64,000 bases of DNA from Alopecurus myosuroides (taxonomy: Eukaryota > Streptophyta > Magnoliopsida > Poales > Poaceae). Within the stretch, counting starts at the first letter, position 1. Each line of letters starts with the position of its first letter. This document shows, piece by piece, positions 30,396 to 42,808 of this stretch. The notes under the pieces were generated by a model. The model had not been told where the DNA came from. It saw only the letters and a program-made list of their open reading frames with translations, and searched no databases. A program made the translations under genes and the position numbers. Where the stretch lies: assembly GCA_028641055.1 (NCBI GenBank), contig CM054059.1, positions 435,492,167 through 435,556,166 of the forward strand, written 5' to 3'.

Positions 30396-30438
30396 TGAAA
30401 GTACGGTATGGCAAACTAGAGGGGGGGAGGTGAATAGG
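30396..30438 (-). repeat. Copia left LTR, outer piece
   Basis: TGAAAGTACGGTATGGCAAA, a G run and GTGAATAGG match the start of the right LTR at 42809 (TGCAAGTACGGTATGG). The rest of this part, about 500 bases, is missing and replaced by the Athila-like fragment. Confidence 0.75.
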
Positions 30439-31313
30439 TTGCTACCAAAATTATTCCTATAAGCATTGTTGTTGAAATTATTAATTTTAATGAAGTTCAT
30501 ATCAACATGCTCTTCTTGAGCAACCAAAGAGGCTAAAGGAACATTGTTTGGATCAATAGGAGTATGGCCACTCACAAGCATAGACATAATAGCATCAAGC
30601 CTATCACTCAAAGAGAAGGTTTCTTCAACATAATTTACCTTCTTACCCGTTGGAGCTCTCTCAGTGTGCCATTCAGAATGATTTACCATCATATCATCAA
30701 AAAGTTTTGTTGCTGCCCCCAAAGTCATGGACATAAAGGTTCCTCTAGCAGCTGAATTCAGAAGGTTTCTTGAAGAAAAATACACACATGCATAAAAAGT
30801 TTGGATGATCATCCAAGTAGTCAGTTCATGAGTGGGACAATTCTTTACTAAATATTTCATTCTTCCCCACGCTTTAGCAACATGCTCATTATCAAGTTGC
30901 TTAAAATTCATAATGCTACTTCTTAAAGATATAATCTTAGCAGTAGGATAATACTTTCCAATGAAAATATCTTTACATTTGGTCCAAGAATCTATACTAT
31001 TTTTAGGTAAAGACATCAACCATTCTTTAGCTATTCCTCTCAAAGAGAAAGGAAACAATTTCAGTTTAATAATATCTCCATCTACATTCTTATATTTTTG
31101 CATATCACATAGTTTTATAAAATTATTAAGATGGGCAGCAGCATCATCAGTACTAATACCAGAAAATTGCTCCCTCATAACAAGATTTAATAGTGCAGGC
31201 TTAATCTCATAAAAATCAGCAGTAGGAGCAGATGGAGCAATATGTGTGCTAATAAAATCATTGTTGTTGGTGCTAGTAAAGTCACACAACTTAGTGTTCT
31301 CAGGAGTACTCAT
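30439..31313 (-). pseudogene. gag: Athila-type gag, truncated
   Basis: Starts M-S-T-P-E-N-T-K-L at 31313 and runs open for about 290 residues with the Athila-type gag domain (FPFSLRGIAKEWLMSLPKNS, then SWTKCKDIFIGKYYP, then LRSSIMNFKQLDNEHVAKAW). It ends in an Asn-rich stretch (N-N-F-N-N-N-A-Y-R-N-N-F-G) at the break point and then reads into foreign sequence. Gag would form the particle core; this piece cannot. Confidence 0.85.
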
Positions 31314-31480
31314 TTTAGCAAGATTAAAAATACGATAAAAATAACAACTAGAATAAGAACTATTTATTGTGTGTTTTCGATACAGAGAAGCAAACAAAAC
31401 AAAATAAAATAAACTAAGCAAAACTAAAACAAAGTTAAGAAATTGGAAGTGAGAGACTCCCCTTGCATATATCCTCTTTG

Positions 31481-31498
31481 TCTCTAGCAACGGTGCCA
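31481..31498 (-). other. Primer binding site of the Athila-like fragment
   Basis: TGGCACCGTTGCTAGAGA on the minus strand, 10 bases after the LTR end. It differs slightly from the TGGCGCCGTTGCCGGGGA usual for this group. Confidence 0.7.
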
Positions 31499-31508
31499 GA
31501 AAACTTGT

Positions 31509-33081
31509 TGATGGTTGACGTTGGTAAACCCCAAGAGAAAGGTTATGAAGAGGGCATCGACAAGTTTTCCCTCAGAAAGGTTGAATCGACCAGTATGAAA
31601 AATAAATAATTTCCGAAGGTTGATATAGCTGATGTTAGCAGTGCGCACTACCGGTTCAGCAGCAACGTGGAACCTACACAACACAATCAAATAACTTTGC
31701 CCCAACGAAGCAGTGAGGTTGTCACTCTCATCGGTTTTGCTGAAAACAAACAGGTTAAATGTATGGTGTGGAAAATGGTACTTGTTTGCAGTAGATGAAA
31801 AGAGAACAATGATGGTAGTAGGAAAACAGTATTAGTAATATGAAAACAATGATCGCAGTGGCTGTATTATCAGTATAAAGAAAATGGAATGGGGTCCATA
31901 GTTCACTAGTGGTGCTCTCCATAAAAGATAGATATCATGTTGGGTAGACAAATTACAGCTCGGCAATAGACAGATATAAAGGTTGCACCATAGTGCATAT
32001 GCATGACACGATGATTACTATGTGATTAATGCGGGCATTACAACAAGATATAGAGCATTATCCAACTGCATCTATGAATAATAATCCACCCTCAGAATAT
32101 CATCCGAGCAAACCATGGGTATTAAGTTGCAAGCAACACATGATTGCATTAAGCAAAGTGTATAATCTAAACAATATAAATATCATTGTTTCTGTCACCC
32201 AAGCGTGAGTAAAAGGGAGGCATGAACCCACTATCGAGCATAAATATTCCCTCTTGGAGTTACTAGCATCTACTTGGCTAGAGCATCTACTAGCAACGGA
32301 GAGCATGCAAGATCATAAATAACATACACATTAAAAGAACATGATAAATGTATAATCATTGGACATAGCATTCTATATTCATCGGATCCCAGCAAACACA
32401 ACATGTAGCATTACAATAAGATGATCTTGATCATGTTAAGCAGCTCACAAGATCTAAACATGAGGCATAAAGAGGAGAGAACAACCATATAGCTACTGCT
32501 ATGGACCCGTAGTCCAAGGACAAACTACTCACGCATCATTCCGGAGGCGGGCATGGTGGTGTAGAGCCCTCCGGTGATGATTCCCCCTCCCGACAGGGTG
32601 TCGGGGAGAGCTCTAGAACCCTCCTGAACTAGGGTTGACGATGACGGGTGCTGCAGATGTTTTTGGTGAAAAAATGCTTCTATATCTAGGGTTAACCTCC
32701 CGATAGGTATAAGTAGGCAAGAGGGCAACGTCGGTGGGCGGCCAGGAGGCCCACACCACACCACCCCTGGGCGCGGCTAGAGGGGGGCGCCGCTCTATGG
32801 TGTGGGCCCCTCTGGCCCCTATGGGTCCCCTACGGACTCCATGTGCGCGACAGATTTCTAAGACTTCTAGGCTTCGTTTCGTCCAATTCCGAGAACATTT
32901 ACAGAACAACTTTCTGAAACTAAAAACAACATAAAAACATGAACTAGCTCTGTGGCATCTTGTCAATAGGTTAGTCCGAAAAAATCGATAAAAATGGTAT
33001 AAAGTGTAAAAGAAACATGTAGCATATATTATGAAAACAACATGGAACATAAGAAATTATGGATACATTTATGACGTATCA
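31509..33081 (-). repeat. Solo LTR copy of the Athila-like fragment (1573 bp)
   Basis: In minus orientation starts TGATACGTCATAAATG and ends ACGTCAACCATCA. Familiar Triticeae LTR landmarks include GTTCATGCCTCC and the GTGGAACC..TTGCCCCAACG strings (seen as complements near 31665-31710). Confidence 0.8.
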
Positions 33082-33803
33082 GAATCATGGATCTAGCTCT
33101 TCTTAAGCACTCCATGAAATGTGGTGTCGATTGGGTGGATGGAGTGAGAGATCTAGTAAGTTGGAGCTTGTATTAATTGAGGAGAAAGAGAGTAGGAGTG
33201 AAGCTTAGCATTGAATGAGGAAGAAGGTACTATTTAAAGCTCCCATGAAATTTGGCTGTTGGAGGGGAATCCCGCACGGCCAGACCTTCCGGGCCAACAT
33301 GCAATCCCTCAAGTCTTCGTCTCCAGGAATAAATCCCGCACTGCCGGAACTTCCGGAATCTTGGCGGAACTTCGGATGGGCCGGAACTGCCAGCTGAACT
33401 TCCGGCCCAACTTCTGCCCCAGAAACTCTGATTGCAGTACCTAGGAAAAAAACCCAGAAGTACACTCAGAGCTTTGAACGAAACTTCCGGAAGCCGGAAC
33501 TTCCGCTGAAATGCTGGAACTTCAGGCGCACCGGAACTTCTGGCTAAGCTTCCGATGCAACTTCCGCTCTAGAAATCCCAATGCAAGTACCTAGAAGGAA
33601 ATCCCGGAAGTAGGAGCGGAACTTCCACTGGGAGGAACTTCCGCTAGATGAACCAGAACTTCCACCACGTAAAGTATTGCCAGGAAAACTTCCTGAAACT
33701 GCACACAATAAAAAAACACGTATCGAGTTGCATCAATCATTGAAACTATTATGGAGGCACATGCACTTTGAGTCTCCTCCTTTTATTTAGATTGATGACA
33801 ACA
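33082..33803 (-). repeat. Copia left LTR, inner piece
   Basis: Starts GAATCATGGATCT and matches the right LTR from GAATCAAGGATCT (43366) for over 300 bases. The part beyond that has no partner in the window. The inner end is put at 33803 (minus start TGTTGTCATCAATC); this end is less sure. It is full of short GGAACTTCC motifs. Confidence 0.65.
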
Positions 33804-34149
33804 ATGATATGTGGCGTTATGGGCTTAAGAAAGAGTGGAGCTCCCCCTAGATGTGTGCATCTCTTGGGCGTTTGAAATCTTAAAGACCCGCGCAACTAGA
33901 GAGAAGATCCCCTAAAGCTTTTATGACCCAAAAAAGATATAAGAGGACACAAGGAATAATAAGGATAAGATAGGTAACAAGTTGCATCCTAAAAAGTTTC
34001 AAATGGACGACAGAGGTCCAAAACAGTAACAGAGACACAAGACATAAGAGCAACGAAATAGAGAACTTGTGACTCCATCCTTGAAACAACCCGAGAAAGA
34101 CTAATAGATCATTTACCCCCCCCCCCTTTGACATCAAGACACCAAAAAG
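33804..34149 (-). other. Copia 3' internal region with G-rich tracts
   Basis: CTAGGGGGAGC (minus, about 33846-33856) and an AAAGGGGGGGGGGG run (minus, 34116-34129) preceded by TTGATGTC look like the repeated polypurine tracts described for Sireviruses. Neither abuts the LTR end that I chose. Confidence 0.5.
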
Positions 34150-35626
34150 GGGGGGAATGCGATGGTATCTTCCCCTTGGAGAATTGCTCCACCCCATGGT
34201 TAACCGGAGTGCATAGGGTACCTTGCGCTGAGCGACGTCTCCATCACTCCAGTAGCTATGCTTGGAGACCCACTCATCCTTGGGAGTGATGGCTTCTTTG
34301 GAACCTAGAGGAGACACAAGAAGATCCATCTTGCGCAAAATGGCCTTCTGACGAGAGGCATCCTTCTTCTTTTAGACATGATCATCATATAGGCGGTCCT
34401 AAATATCAAGCTGGAGACATAAAGTATTGCACAATTTGAGATGAACCTTCATGAACCATCCCAAGGCTACAACAGGAGGAGGAGGACCATGAGCACCTGA
34501 AGAAGAGGAGACCACTTTAGGCTTCTTGACATGGAACCTCTTGACAGGATGCTTAGTGAGTTCCGTGGAGAGGTCAAGGCAATCCCCATTCTTTCCTCGC
34601 TCCAACGAGCACATATAAGCTTCATGAGGTAGGGATCAAAGAGAGGACCACGCTGATGATCAATGATAGAGAGAGAGAGCTCCTTAACCATGAACTTAAA
34701 AAAATGATGCTTCTCATTCGAACCATGTTTCTCCTTGGTCCAGAATAGGAGATCAACAACAAATCCATGAACTTCATCCCAATTGCCTACCTGAGGAATG
34801 AGGGTCTCACGTTAGATGTGGTGCATAATATCGTAGAGGGGAAGGAGATCACCAGTCTGACCAGGGGTACCATCTTCAACAGTGAGCTCTGTAAGCTCCT
34901 CATAGGGCATTGATCGCCCAGTGCCATGACAAGTCCAACCACCAAAAGAGTATCCCAAAGCTTCTCCAAACTGCTCAAGTGTATCCTCTAAAGGAGTGTC
35001 CTTGGTCATCCAGCGCATTGTGTTAGCGGTGTCAATGTGGACAGTGGAGAAGAACTGAAGAATGAAAAACTAATCAAACCAACAGTTTAGATCCGTGAGA
35101 GGAATCAGACCATACTCTTCATAGAGGGCAATAACTTCATCAAAATATCCCTGATGCTTGCGATTCCTCGTGTGCTCAATGTTGATGGAGCGCTGCTCAG
35201 TAACTCGAGTCTTCATACTCATGTAGTCGTCATTGTACACCTGTTCTTCATCATTGGTGTAGACGAACGAGTTGACTACATCCACAACACGGGGTTGATC
35301 ATATGGATTCCTATCATGGTATTTCTTGTAGATACGGGGCCTCCACTTATTGAAACGGGGAACTAGAGAGGCTTTGAAGCAACCGTCTTCTTGATAGGCC
35401 TAACCGTCCCTACAGCCAGTTTCTTCTTCTCAAGAGCTTTCTATCAAGATGTCTTGGAAGTGGGCATGACCTCAGACTCTTCCTCAATGTCCTCCTCAAC
35501 GGTGGTGCGCTGCTTTTTTGTGAGAATAAGACGCACACGGTCCACCTGAACCTGTGAACGAAGATAGTATAAAGAGGGAACCAAGGTAAGGGCACAAGCT
35601 ATGAAAACATTAGATATGGAAAACAT
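34150..35626 (-). pseudogene. Extra ORF downstream of pol in the Copia element, decayed
   Basis: Readable minus-strand parts in order: KKQRTTVEEDIEEESEV (acidic), PRFNKWRPRIYKKYHDRNPY, VVDVVNSFVYTND, EQRSINIEHT..HQGYFDEVIALYEEYGLIPL, FFILQFFSTVHIDTANTMRW, LEQFGEALGYSFGG, IPQVGNWDEVHGFVVDLLFW and SIIDHQRGPLFDPYLMKLI. They lie in shifting frames with at least two in-frame stops (after C-W-F-D and after M-H-H-I). From memory, grass Copia elements carry related unnamed proteins with a F-x-x-T-V-x-F-x-x-x-x-x-x-x-x-W-M pattern. Sireviruses often have an extra, sometimes envelope-like, ORF here; no signal peptide or membrane segment is clear. Function unknown. Confidence 0.6.
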
Positions 35627-36871
35627 GGTATAACAAGGTAATAATCAACAAAATTAACAGGAACCGGAAGTTCCGGTGAAGAACCAGAAGTTCCACTTAG
35701 GGAAAAAAAACTAAAAACTACAAGGAATTGGACAGATCTGTGAATTTGAAGCAAAAGTTCCATGAATAGCCGGAACTTCTGACCCCTGAGCGGAACAAAA
35801 ATAGTCCTAAACGTGTAACTACCCAGATCCTAGATGAAAATTTGAGCGCTATTAACAAGAGGTACCATACTTCTAGAGAGGGAACATCCTCCATGGGGTT
35901 AAACATCAAAACCTAACCCAAGAGTACCAATCCCTATGAAGAAGAACTAGGGTTTCAAACATGAAAAGCCCTAGAGAAAGAGGGGAAGGGGAGAGGTACC
36001 CGAGGCCACCGAGGAAGGATGGAGGACGCCCCCCGGGACAGATCTGGCGAGGGGCGGCAAGAGGGCGGCGCACGTACTGTCGAAGCTCGGGGAGAGGGCG
36101 ACAGTTGGGGGCGGCGGCTAGGAGATGTGGAGGGTGGGAGGAGGGAGGAGAATAGGGAGAGGAAATAATACCTAAATCACACTCCCGCACATAAAACAGT
36201 CAAGAAAGTGCCACACACCCGGAAGTTTCGGTGTGCGGGGGGGGGGGGGGGGCTGGAATACTAAAAACCCGATCGACCGGAAGTTTCGCTCATAGGGAAA
36301 TTAGAGGAATGTCCCTAGGGGGCGGAAGTTCCGGTCTGAGGCAAGAAGTTTCGAAACTAGACTTCCAGCAGGAAATTAAAAAAAAATTAGCTTGTGCTCA
36401 GGATTTTCAGAAAGGGGCTAAGGGGTAAAGGTTTTGGCTTGGGTTAGAGACAAAACTGACTAGGAGGAAAGAGATCACCCAAGTTTGCAATATCCAAAAA
36501 TAAAACATTTGGGTGTATTTCCAAGAAAAAAGAAAGAACAAAGAACCTTAAGAGGCAAACTGAAAAAACAACAACTCCTCTAATGAGAAGGTCGGTGGCC
36601 GTAGCCACCATGTTTGAGTGTGTGCTTTGGCTCGACGAAGATATATCTTGGACCCAAAAGCACTACTCACAATTAAGCACAACAAATCACGAAATGACTA
36701 GATATGCATGAAAGCTTAATTTTCGCATAATAAGAGGAGAGATTACTCATGAATTGAGTTACGCCCCCCTATGTCCATGCCCTACATCCAAACCAAATAA
36801 AACGTAAAATGGAGGTACATATGCAAGGTATCAAGTGAAGTTAGACGAATCAATGAGATTTAGTTCATTCC
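35627..36871 (-). other. Copia spacer between pol and the extra ORF
   Basis: GC-rich part (35960-36150) with scattered CCGGAAGTTCC motifs (35660, 36215, 36275, 36320), a run of 16 G at about 36237-36252, then AT-rich sequence. No coding frame is convincing. Confidence 0.45.
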
Positions 36872-39800
36872 TCAAAGCTCGAAACCTTGGTTCATCAAGG
36901 GCCTTCGTGAAGACATTCGCAAGTTGATCTTTGGTTCACACATATGATAGATCAATATCACCCTTCTCAACATGTTCCCGAATAAAATGACCAGGAATCT
37001 CAATATGCTTCGTATTGTAGTGAAGAAATGGGTTGTTGGCGATCTTGATAGCACTTTGATGTCACATAGAAGAGGCACTTTGTCAAAAATTACACCATAA
37101 TCCCTTAAGGTTTGCGTCATTTATAGCAATTGAGAAGAATAACTTGCCGCGGAGATGTACTCGGCTTTGGTGGTAGATAATCTATGCAATTTTGCTTCTT
37201 AGAATACCGACATAAGAAGGAGGGACCGAGAAACTGGCAACCCCCGGATGTGGACTTCCTATCTGTCTTCTCTCCCGCATAATCCGCATCCAAATACCCA
37301 ATGAACTGAAAGCTTCAACCCTTGGGATACCAAAGACTAAAGTTTGGGGTGTGAACTAAATATCGAAAGATTCATTTAACCCCTCCAAAATGAATTTTCC
37401 TCGGAGAGGCTTGAAACCTTGCACATTTACCAACACTATACACGATATCCGGTCTAGATGCACAAAGGTAAAGCAAAGAGACAATCATGTAGTGGTATAC
37501 CTTTTGATCTACCTCTATACCATTAGGGTCGGGTTTCAATTCAAGGGTTGTGGACATGGGTGTCTTCATATGCTTGGCATCATGCATGTTGAACCTCTTG
37601 AGCATGTCTTGGGTATATTTGGGTTGTCTAATGAAGGTCCGTTCATGATACTGGTTAATTTAAAAACCAAGGAAATACTCGAGTTCTCCCATCATAGATA
37701 TCTCAAACCTATCGTTCATATGCTTGAAAAAATCTTCATTGAACAAAGTGTTAGTAGACCAAAAATGATGTCATCCATAGAGTTGGCATATGAACAAGTC
37801 ACCTCCAACCGTCTTGGCGAAGAGGGTGGGATTGATTAAACCAACAGTAAACCCACGATCTACCAAAAAACTCTTTAAGGTGCTCGTACCATGCACGTGA
37901 AGCTTGTTTAAGTACATAGATCACCTTATCGAGTTTATAGACATGGTCGGGTGGCTGGGATCTTCGAAACCCGGAGGTTGCTTGACATATACTAACTCAT
38001 TAATAAAACCATTTAAGAAAGCACTTTTAACATCCATTTGTTGTAACTTGAAATTATGATGAGATGTATAAGCAAGTAAGATTCTAATAGATTCAAGACG
38101 AGCTATGGGAGAAAAGGTTTCACCAAAATCAACACCTTCGACTTGAGAAAATCCTTGAGCCACCAATCTCGCCTTGTTGCAAATCACGATGTCATCTTTG
38201 TCTTGCTTGTTCTTGAACACCCACTGGGTGCCAATAACATTCTTGCAATCCTTGGGTCTTTAACTTCCAAATCTCTCGAGGTTGTTGAGTTCATCATGCA
38301 TGGCTTCAAGATAATCTTGATCTTCGAGAGATTCATATAATTTCTTGGGTTCAATGAAAGAGACAAAAGCACGATCCTTGATAAAATCTACCAATTGCTT
38401 CCTAGTGATAACTCTTCCTCGAACTTTCACAAGAATCTTGTCTTCTGTGTGACCCGCAAGCTCAAGATTTTCTAGCCTTCTCTTTGCTCTACGAGATAGA
38501 ATCTTCTCCAAGGTTTCCTTGGATATGGCTTGAGAATCACCTTCTTCATCGAAGTCATATCCATCTTGAACTTGTCCTTGATCATCAATGGCTGAAGGAT
38601 CAACACTAGGTTGAACCCTATTAATAATAGGAGGATCTTGAGCTTGGACTTATTCATTAGCTTGAGGGCTTGATTCATCTTCTTGGATAGCTTGTGTATC
38701 AATGGGTGTAGTCAATGGCTCCACTTGAGTAGAGCATAGTCCTTCTCTACCTCCATCAAAAGGTGTCCCTTGACGAGGATTATTTCACCAATCCCCATAC
38801 TTCTTTTGATAATGGGAGGAATTGCATATCCTGCAACACCACGATCTATGCGCCCCCTTTGGGATCCATTATCCTCATCAAATACCACATCTATAGCTTC
38901 TTCAACTTGTCCTGTGGGCTTGTTGTAGACTGTATAGGCATGGGAATTCGTGTCATAACCAACAAAGATACCCGCATATGATTTGGTCTCAAACTTTTAC
39001 AACGTTTACCTTTCTTGCGAATGAAGCACTTGCTACCAAAGACCTTGAAGTAAGATACATTCGGTTTCTTTCCCTGAGAATCTCATTGGGGGTCTTTTTC
39101 AAGTTCTTGCAAAGATATAACCGGTTGGTAGCATGACATGCAGTGGAGACAGCTTCGGCCCAAAAGTTATAAGGAGAAGAAAACTCCACAATCATTGTCC
39201 TAGCCGCATCCATTAAGGTTTGGTTCTTCCTCTCCACTACACCATTTTGTTGAGGGGTATAGAGAGTAAAATATTGATGAGCAGTGCCATATTCACTAAA
39301 AAACCCTCAATGGTGTAGTTCTTGAACTATGAGCCATTATCACTTAGGATCGTCATAATTATTGCATTGTGTTGGTGCTCAACCAAAGTGATAAACTCGA
39401 TGAATATCTTTTTAGTCTCACTCTTCATATTGAATAAATACACCTAAGAAAATCTTGAATAGCCATCCATGATCACCAAACAATACTTCTTCCCACCAAT
39501 ACTATCATAGGATAGTGGACCAAAAAGTTCCAAGTGAATACACTCGATAATTCTTGTGCTGGTGATGGTGGTATTGGTAGGATGGGGTTCTTCATGTTGC
39601 TTTCCAAAGGCGCAAGAGCTACACACACGATCTTTAGCAAATTTAGCTTTGGTTAGTCCTAGAACATGATTTCCACTTTGAAAGTCATGCAATATCCTCG
39701 TATTGGTGTGGGATAATCGGCGATGCCAAAGCAAACCCACATCAACTTTAGCCATTAGGTATGTTGCGGCACACGTGTCTCCCTACATACATGTCATTCT

Positions 39801-40617
39801 CGACAAACCCAACAAAGGCTACTTTAAGAGTCATTTCCTAGTGAAAATTACACTATCTTTATTAAAGAAAGAGATAAAACCACAATTTGCAAGTTGAAGA
39901 ACTAACATCAAGTTATAGCCAAGGGACTAGACAAGAAGGACATTCTCAATTGATAAATAATTTGAGATAGCCACCTTGCCTTGTCCTAATACCTTAAGTT
40001 AGGAATTATCACCAATAGTGACACAATTGAGATATGTTGATGGAGGATCTAGATTTCTCATTGCGTCCTTGCTTCCGGTCATATGTTGGGATGCACCACT
40101 ATCCAATGTCCATCTACCCAACACGGAAGCACTTCCCTACAAGAGATCAATTTCTCTATTTAGGTACCCATCCTTCAATGGGCCCCCTTTTGTTAGTAAC
40201 AAGGGTCTTAGGAACCCAAATAGTCCAATAATAATCATCACAAAAAGAAGTACCAACATATTTAACATAAACATGACCATCTCTAGATTTCATAAGAACA
40301 TAAGAGGGGTTATATTTTCCGGAAAAGTCACTGTGAGTGGCGCTCCCCCTAGATGTCTCACCACCCACAATGGTTTTGGTCTCTTTCTACTTGACCACCT
40401 CTCCTTCCTTCACTAAGATAACATTTTGATAAGGAGAGGTGACGTTCTTCTTCTTGTTATTCTTCTTTGACTTAGCAACAAAGCCAAGTCCCTCCTTCCC
40501 ATTCTTAAATCTTTGTGATCTTATGGCATCATTGAGAATTTTCTCACTCCATACAATTTTAGGTGTAGCACAAGGGCTAGGTTTCATAACAATGCTAGTG
40601 GAGGAGGAATGCGTCAC
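36872..40617 (-). pseudogene. pol: Copia pol (protease, integrase, RT, RNase H), heavily broken
   Basis: Minus-strand landmarks: protease D-S-G-A-S-Q-H-M-T at 40103-40092 region; GAG-pre-integrase and zinc finger (WHRRLSHTN..C-S-S-C-A-F-G-K) 39755-39600; integrase core start HLELFGPL with Glu for the usual Asp; V-E-R-K-N-Q-T-L near 39235; RT NKARLVAQGFSQVEGVDFGE and LQQMDVKSAFLNG (38180-37990); a decayed active site reading M-D-D-I-I-F-G near 37770; RNase H SLLYLCASRPDIVYSVGKCA (37480-37420) and QTLRDYGVIFDKVPLLCD (37115-37060). Several stops and frame changes separate these parts. No activity is possible. Confidence 0.85.
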
Positions 40618-40794
40618 TTTATTATTAGATTGTTGAGCTAGGAGTTTATCACGAGACTTGGTAAGCTTGTCATGAATTTCCTTTGAGAGACATGAACTGT
40701 TTTTCTATTTTTTCATGACTATCAACAAGTCCATCATGAGCAATTACTAGATCTAACTTTTCATTTCACGAGTTTTAGCAAGAGCAAGAGATTG

Positions 40795-42589
40795 TTAATT
40801 ATCCTTCCTAAGCTTAGAAACACAAATAGCATACGTCTCTTTTACACTAGATAGTTTCTCCTCAAGAGAAGCTCTAATGGATAGCTCTTTCTCAAATGCC
40901 TCTTGAAGCTCTTTGTCGTTGCTACAAGGAGCACCACCATAACTCTCTAAAGTCATGATGATATCTTCCTTCTCATCTACAAGAGAGTTAGCATCGTCAA
41001 ATTGCCTTAAAAGGGACTTCACCTTTTCTTTGGTCTCACCTTCAAGGCTAGATAACCATGATCCTAGATCCTTAGACTCCTCATCCTCCTCAACAACATT
41101 TTCAACATAATACAATAATGAAGGAGGACTAGTTGCAATAGACTTGGAGGTGGAAGAGTTTACCGATGTGGCTTTTGCCATGAGACATGTAGGCCAGATA
41201 TGAGCCTTCTAATTGGGGGATTCAAATAGAGAGACCAATGAAGAGGAAGACGTAGCTATGGAGACATGAGCTACACCTAAAACTTTATCTTCTCCTTCAT
41301 CTCCGGAGATGTATGTTTCGAACATGTCCCCTTATTGAACATATAGAGCACTTGGAACTCTTCTAGCGAGGTTCTTGTTTTGTGGAGCTTTGGTCTTGTC
41401 CTTACGAACAAGCTTGCCTTCATTATCTTCTCTTGGCTCAAAAGGACACTCTTTAACAAACTGATTTGCACTTCCACAATTATAGCATGTCCTTGGTCGC
41501 TCCCCTTCTTTTTGTAGATCTTGTTTCTTGGGGTCTTGGAGCACCAGCCTTATGATCTTCACATTTCTTCCAATAGCCATTCATAGCAATATAAATGAAA
41601 TTATGATCACCCTTGTACGTATCCTCATAGTACTCCTCCTCATCGTCATACTCTTCGACTTCTTCTACTTGAGCAACCGCTTTTGACTTCAAAGCTAAGC
41701 TGGGAGACTTTCCCATTCCTCTTGAGCGGCAAATAGAATCATACACACTCTTGTGATATATAGATATAGAGATGAACTCACTAAGAACACCAATGGAGTT
41801 GATGGTATTGTAGTCCACTCTTGTTCGAATTCTAGTGGAGAGATTCTTCTCAAACAGTGTTATAGCTTTGAAAAACTTCCTCTTGATCCACTCATCGATG
41901 ATTTCCTCTTTTCCAAAGTCCCTCAATTGATTGGCAAGGGTGATGGTTCTTCTATATAGCTCTTCGGGAGTATAATCCTCTTGCATGGCAAAAAATTTGG
42001 ACTTTTCAAGAGCAACATCATACTTGGAGGATTGGATGCTTTCATTTCATTGTAACAAAGTGTCATGGCTATCTTAAGCTTCCTTGGCGGTCTTGCAATT
42101 TCGGATGGGAAGGAGATGTTCCCGTGGGAGATCTTTTTGAATGATGTCGAGGGCGGTCTTGTTGAGTTGATATTCAATATCCTCCCTTGGAATCAAATTT
42201 CTTGCATCATGAGGATGGAATCCATGAACAACACTTCTCCACAAAGCGGTGCAAGAGCCGGAAATGAGAGACTCCATTTCAAACTTCCAATAAGAGAATT
42301 CATTAGTGTTAAGCATGGGAGGAAGTCCAACATTTGAAATGTGTGGCATAGAATCAATGGGATGTATAGTGTTGGCGGGTGGTGGAACTCTTGAGTTAGA
42401 CCCCGAACCATTAGCCAATTGAGACTTGGAGCCTTTGTACTTCTCCCCGCCCTTAGCCTTTTTAGCGGCTTTTGCCTTGGCTTTGGAGATGTTAGCATCC
42501 ATTTCGGCAATGTCCGAAATAGATTCATCCTACGAAATTGCCTCATCGGAAACAAAGGGAAGTTCCCTAGTCCTCTTAGGTTTACCCAT
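40795..42589 (-). pseudogene. gag: Copia gag (UBN2 type) with coiled-coil extension, broken
   Basis: Start likely at 42589 (M-G-K-P-K-R-T-R), with a TAG in frame at 42530-42532 before M-D-A-N-I-S-K. Then a UBN2-type gag domain (FSYWKFEMESLISG; EELYRRTITLANQLRDFG; WIKRKFFKAITLFEKNLS). The zinc knuckle C-Y-N-C-G-S-A-N-Q-F-V-K-E-C (41487-41446) has Gln where His is needed. The last part (41181-40795) is Ser-rich, then helical with heptads (LEGETKEKVKSLLRQFDDAN; LQEAFEKELSIRASLEEKLS), a likely coiled coil as in Sirevirus gags. At least two frame changes. Confidence 0.75.
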
Positions 42590-42794
42590 CATGGTCTCCA
42601 ACATATTCTTTATGCCAGAAACCTCTGAACAAACACTAGAGCCAAGCTTAGTTTAATTCGGCATGGATGGTTCCAACCGTTTCTTGTAGGTTAGCTATAG
42701 TGTCGGTTATTTTGTATATTTTCGCACTAGAAGATTCGAGATCATCTCCGTTTACCATAATACTCTTAGGCGGTTAAGCCTTTAGTAAGTGCCG

Positions 42795-42806
42795 AGGCTC
42801 TGACCA
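42795..42806 (-). other. Primer binding site of the Copia element
   Basis: Minus strand TTGGTCAGAGCC directly inside the LTR end; it looks like TGGTATCAGAGCC (initiator tRNA-Met) with two bases lost. Confidence 0.6.
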
Positions 42807-42808
42807 AT

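Larger units (their letters stand above)
30439..33081 (-). mobile_element. Athila-like Gypsy fragment (LTR plus 5' part of gag)
   Basis: LTR 33081-31509 in minus orientation, beginning TGATACGTCATAAATG and ending CAACCATCA; primer site 31498-31481 (TGGCACCGTTGCTAGAGA); gag from 31313. It stops inside gag at about 30439 and joins the copia LTR there. The rest of the element, and part of the copia LTR, were lost together. Confidence 0.85.

Noticed and set aside
33205..33465. Small frames in the repeated GGAACTTCC region
   Set aside because: They consist of the repeated motif and are not kept between the two LTRs.
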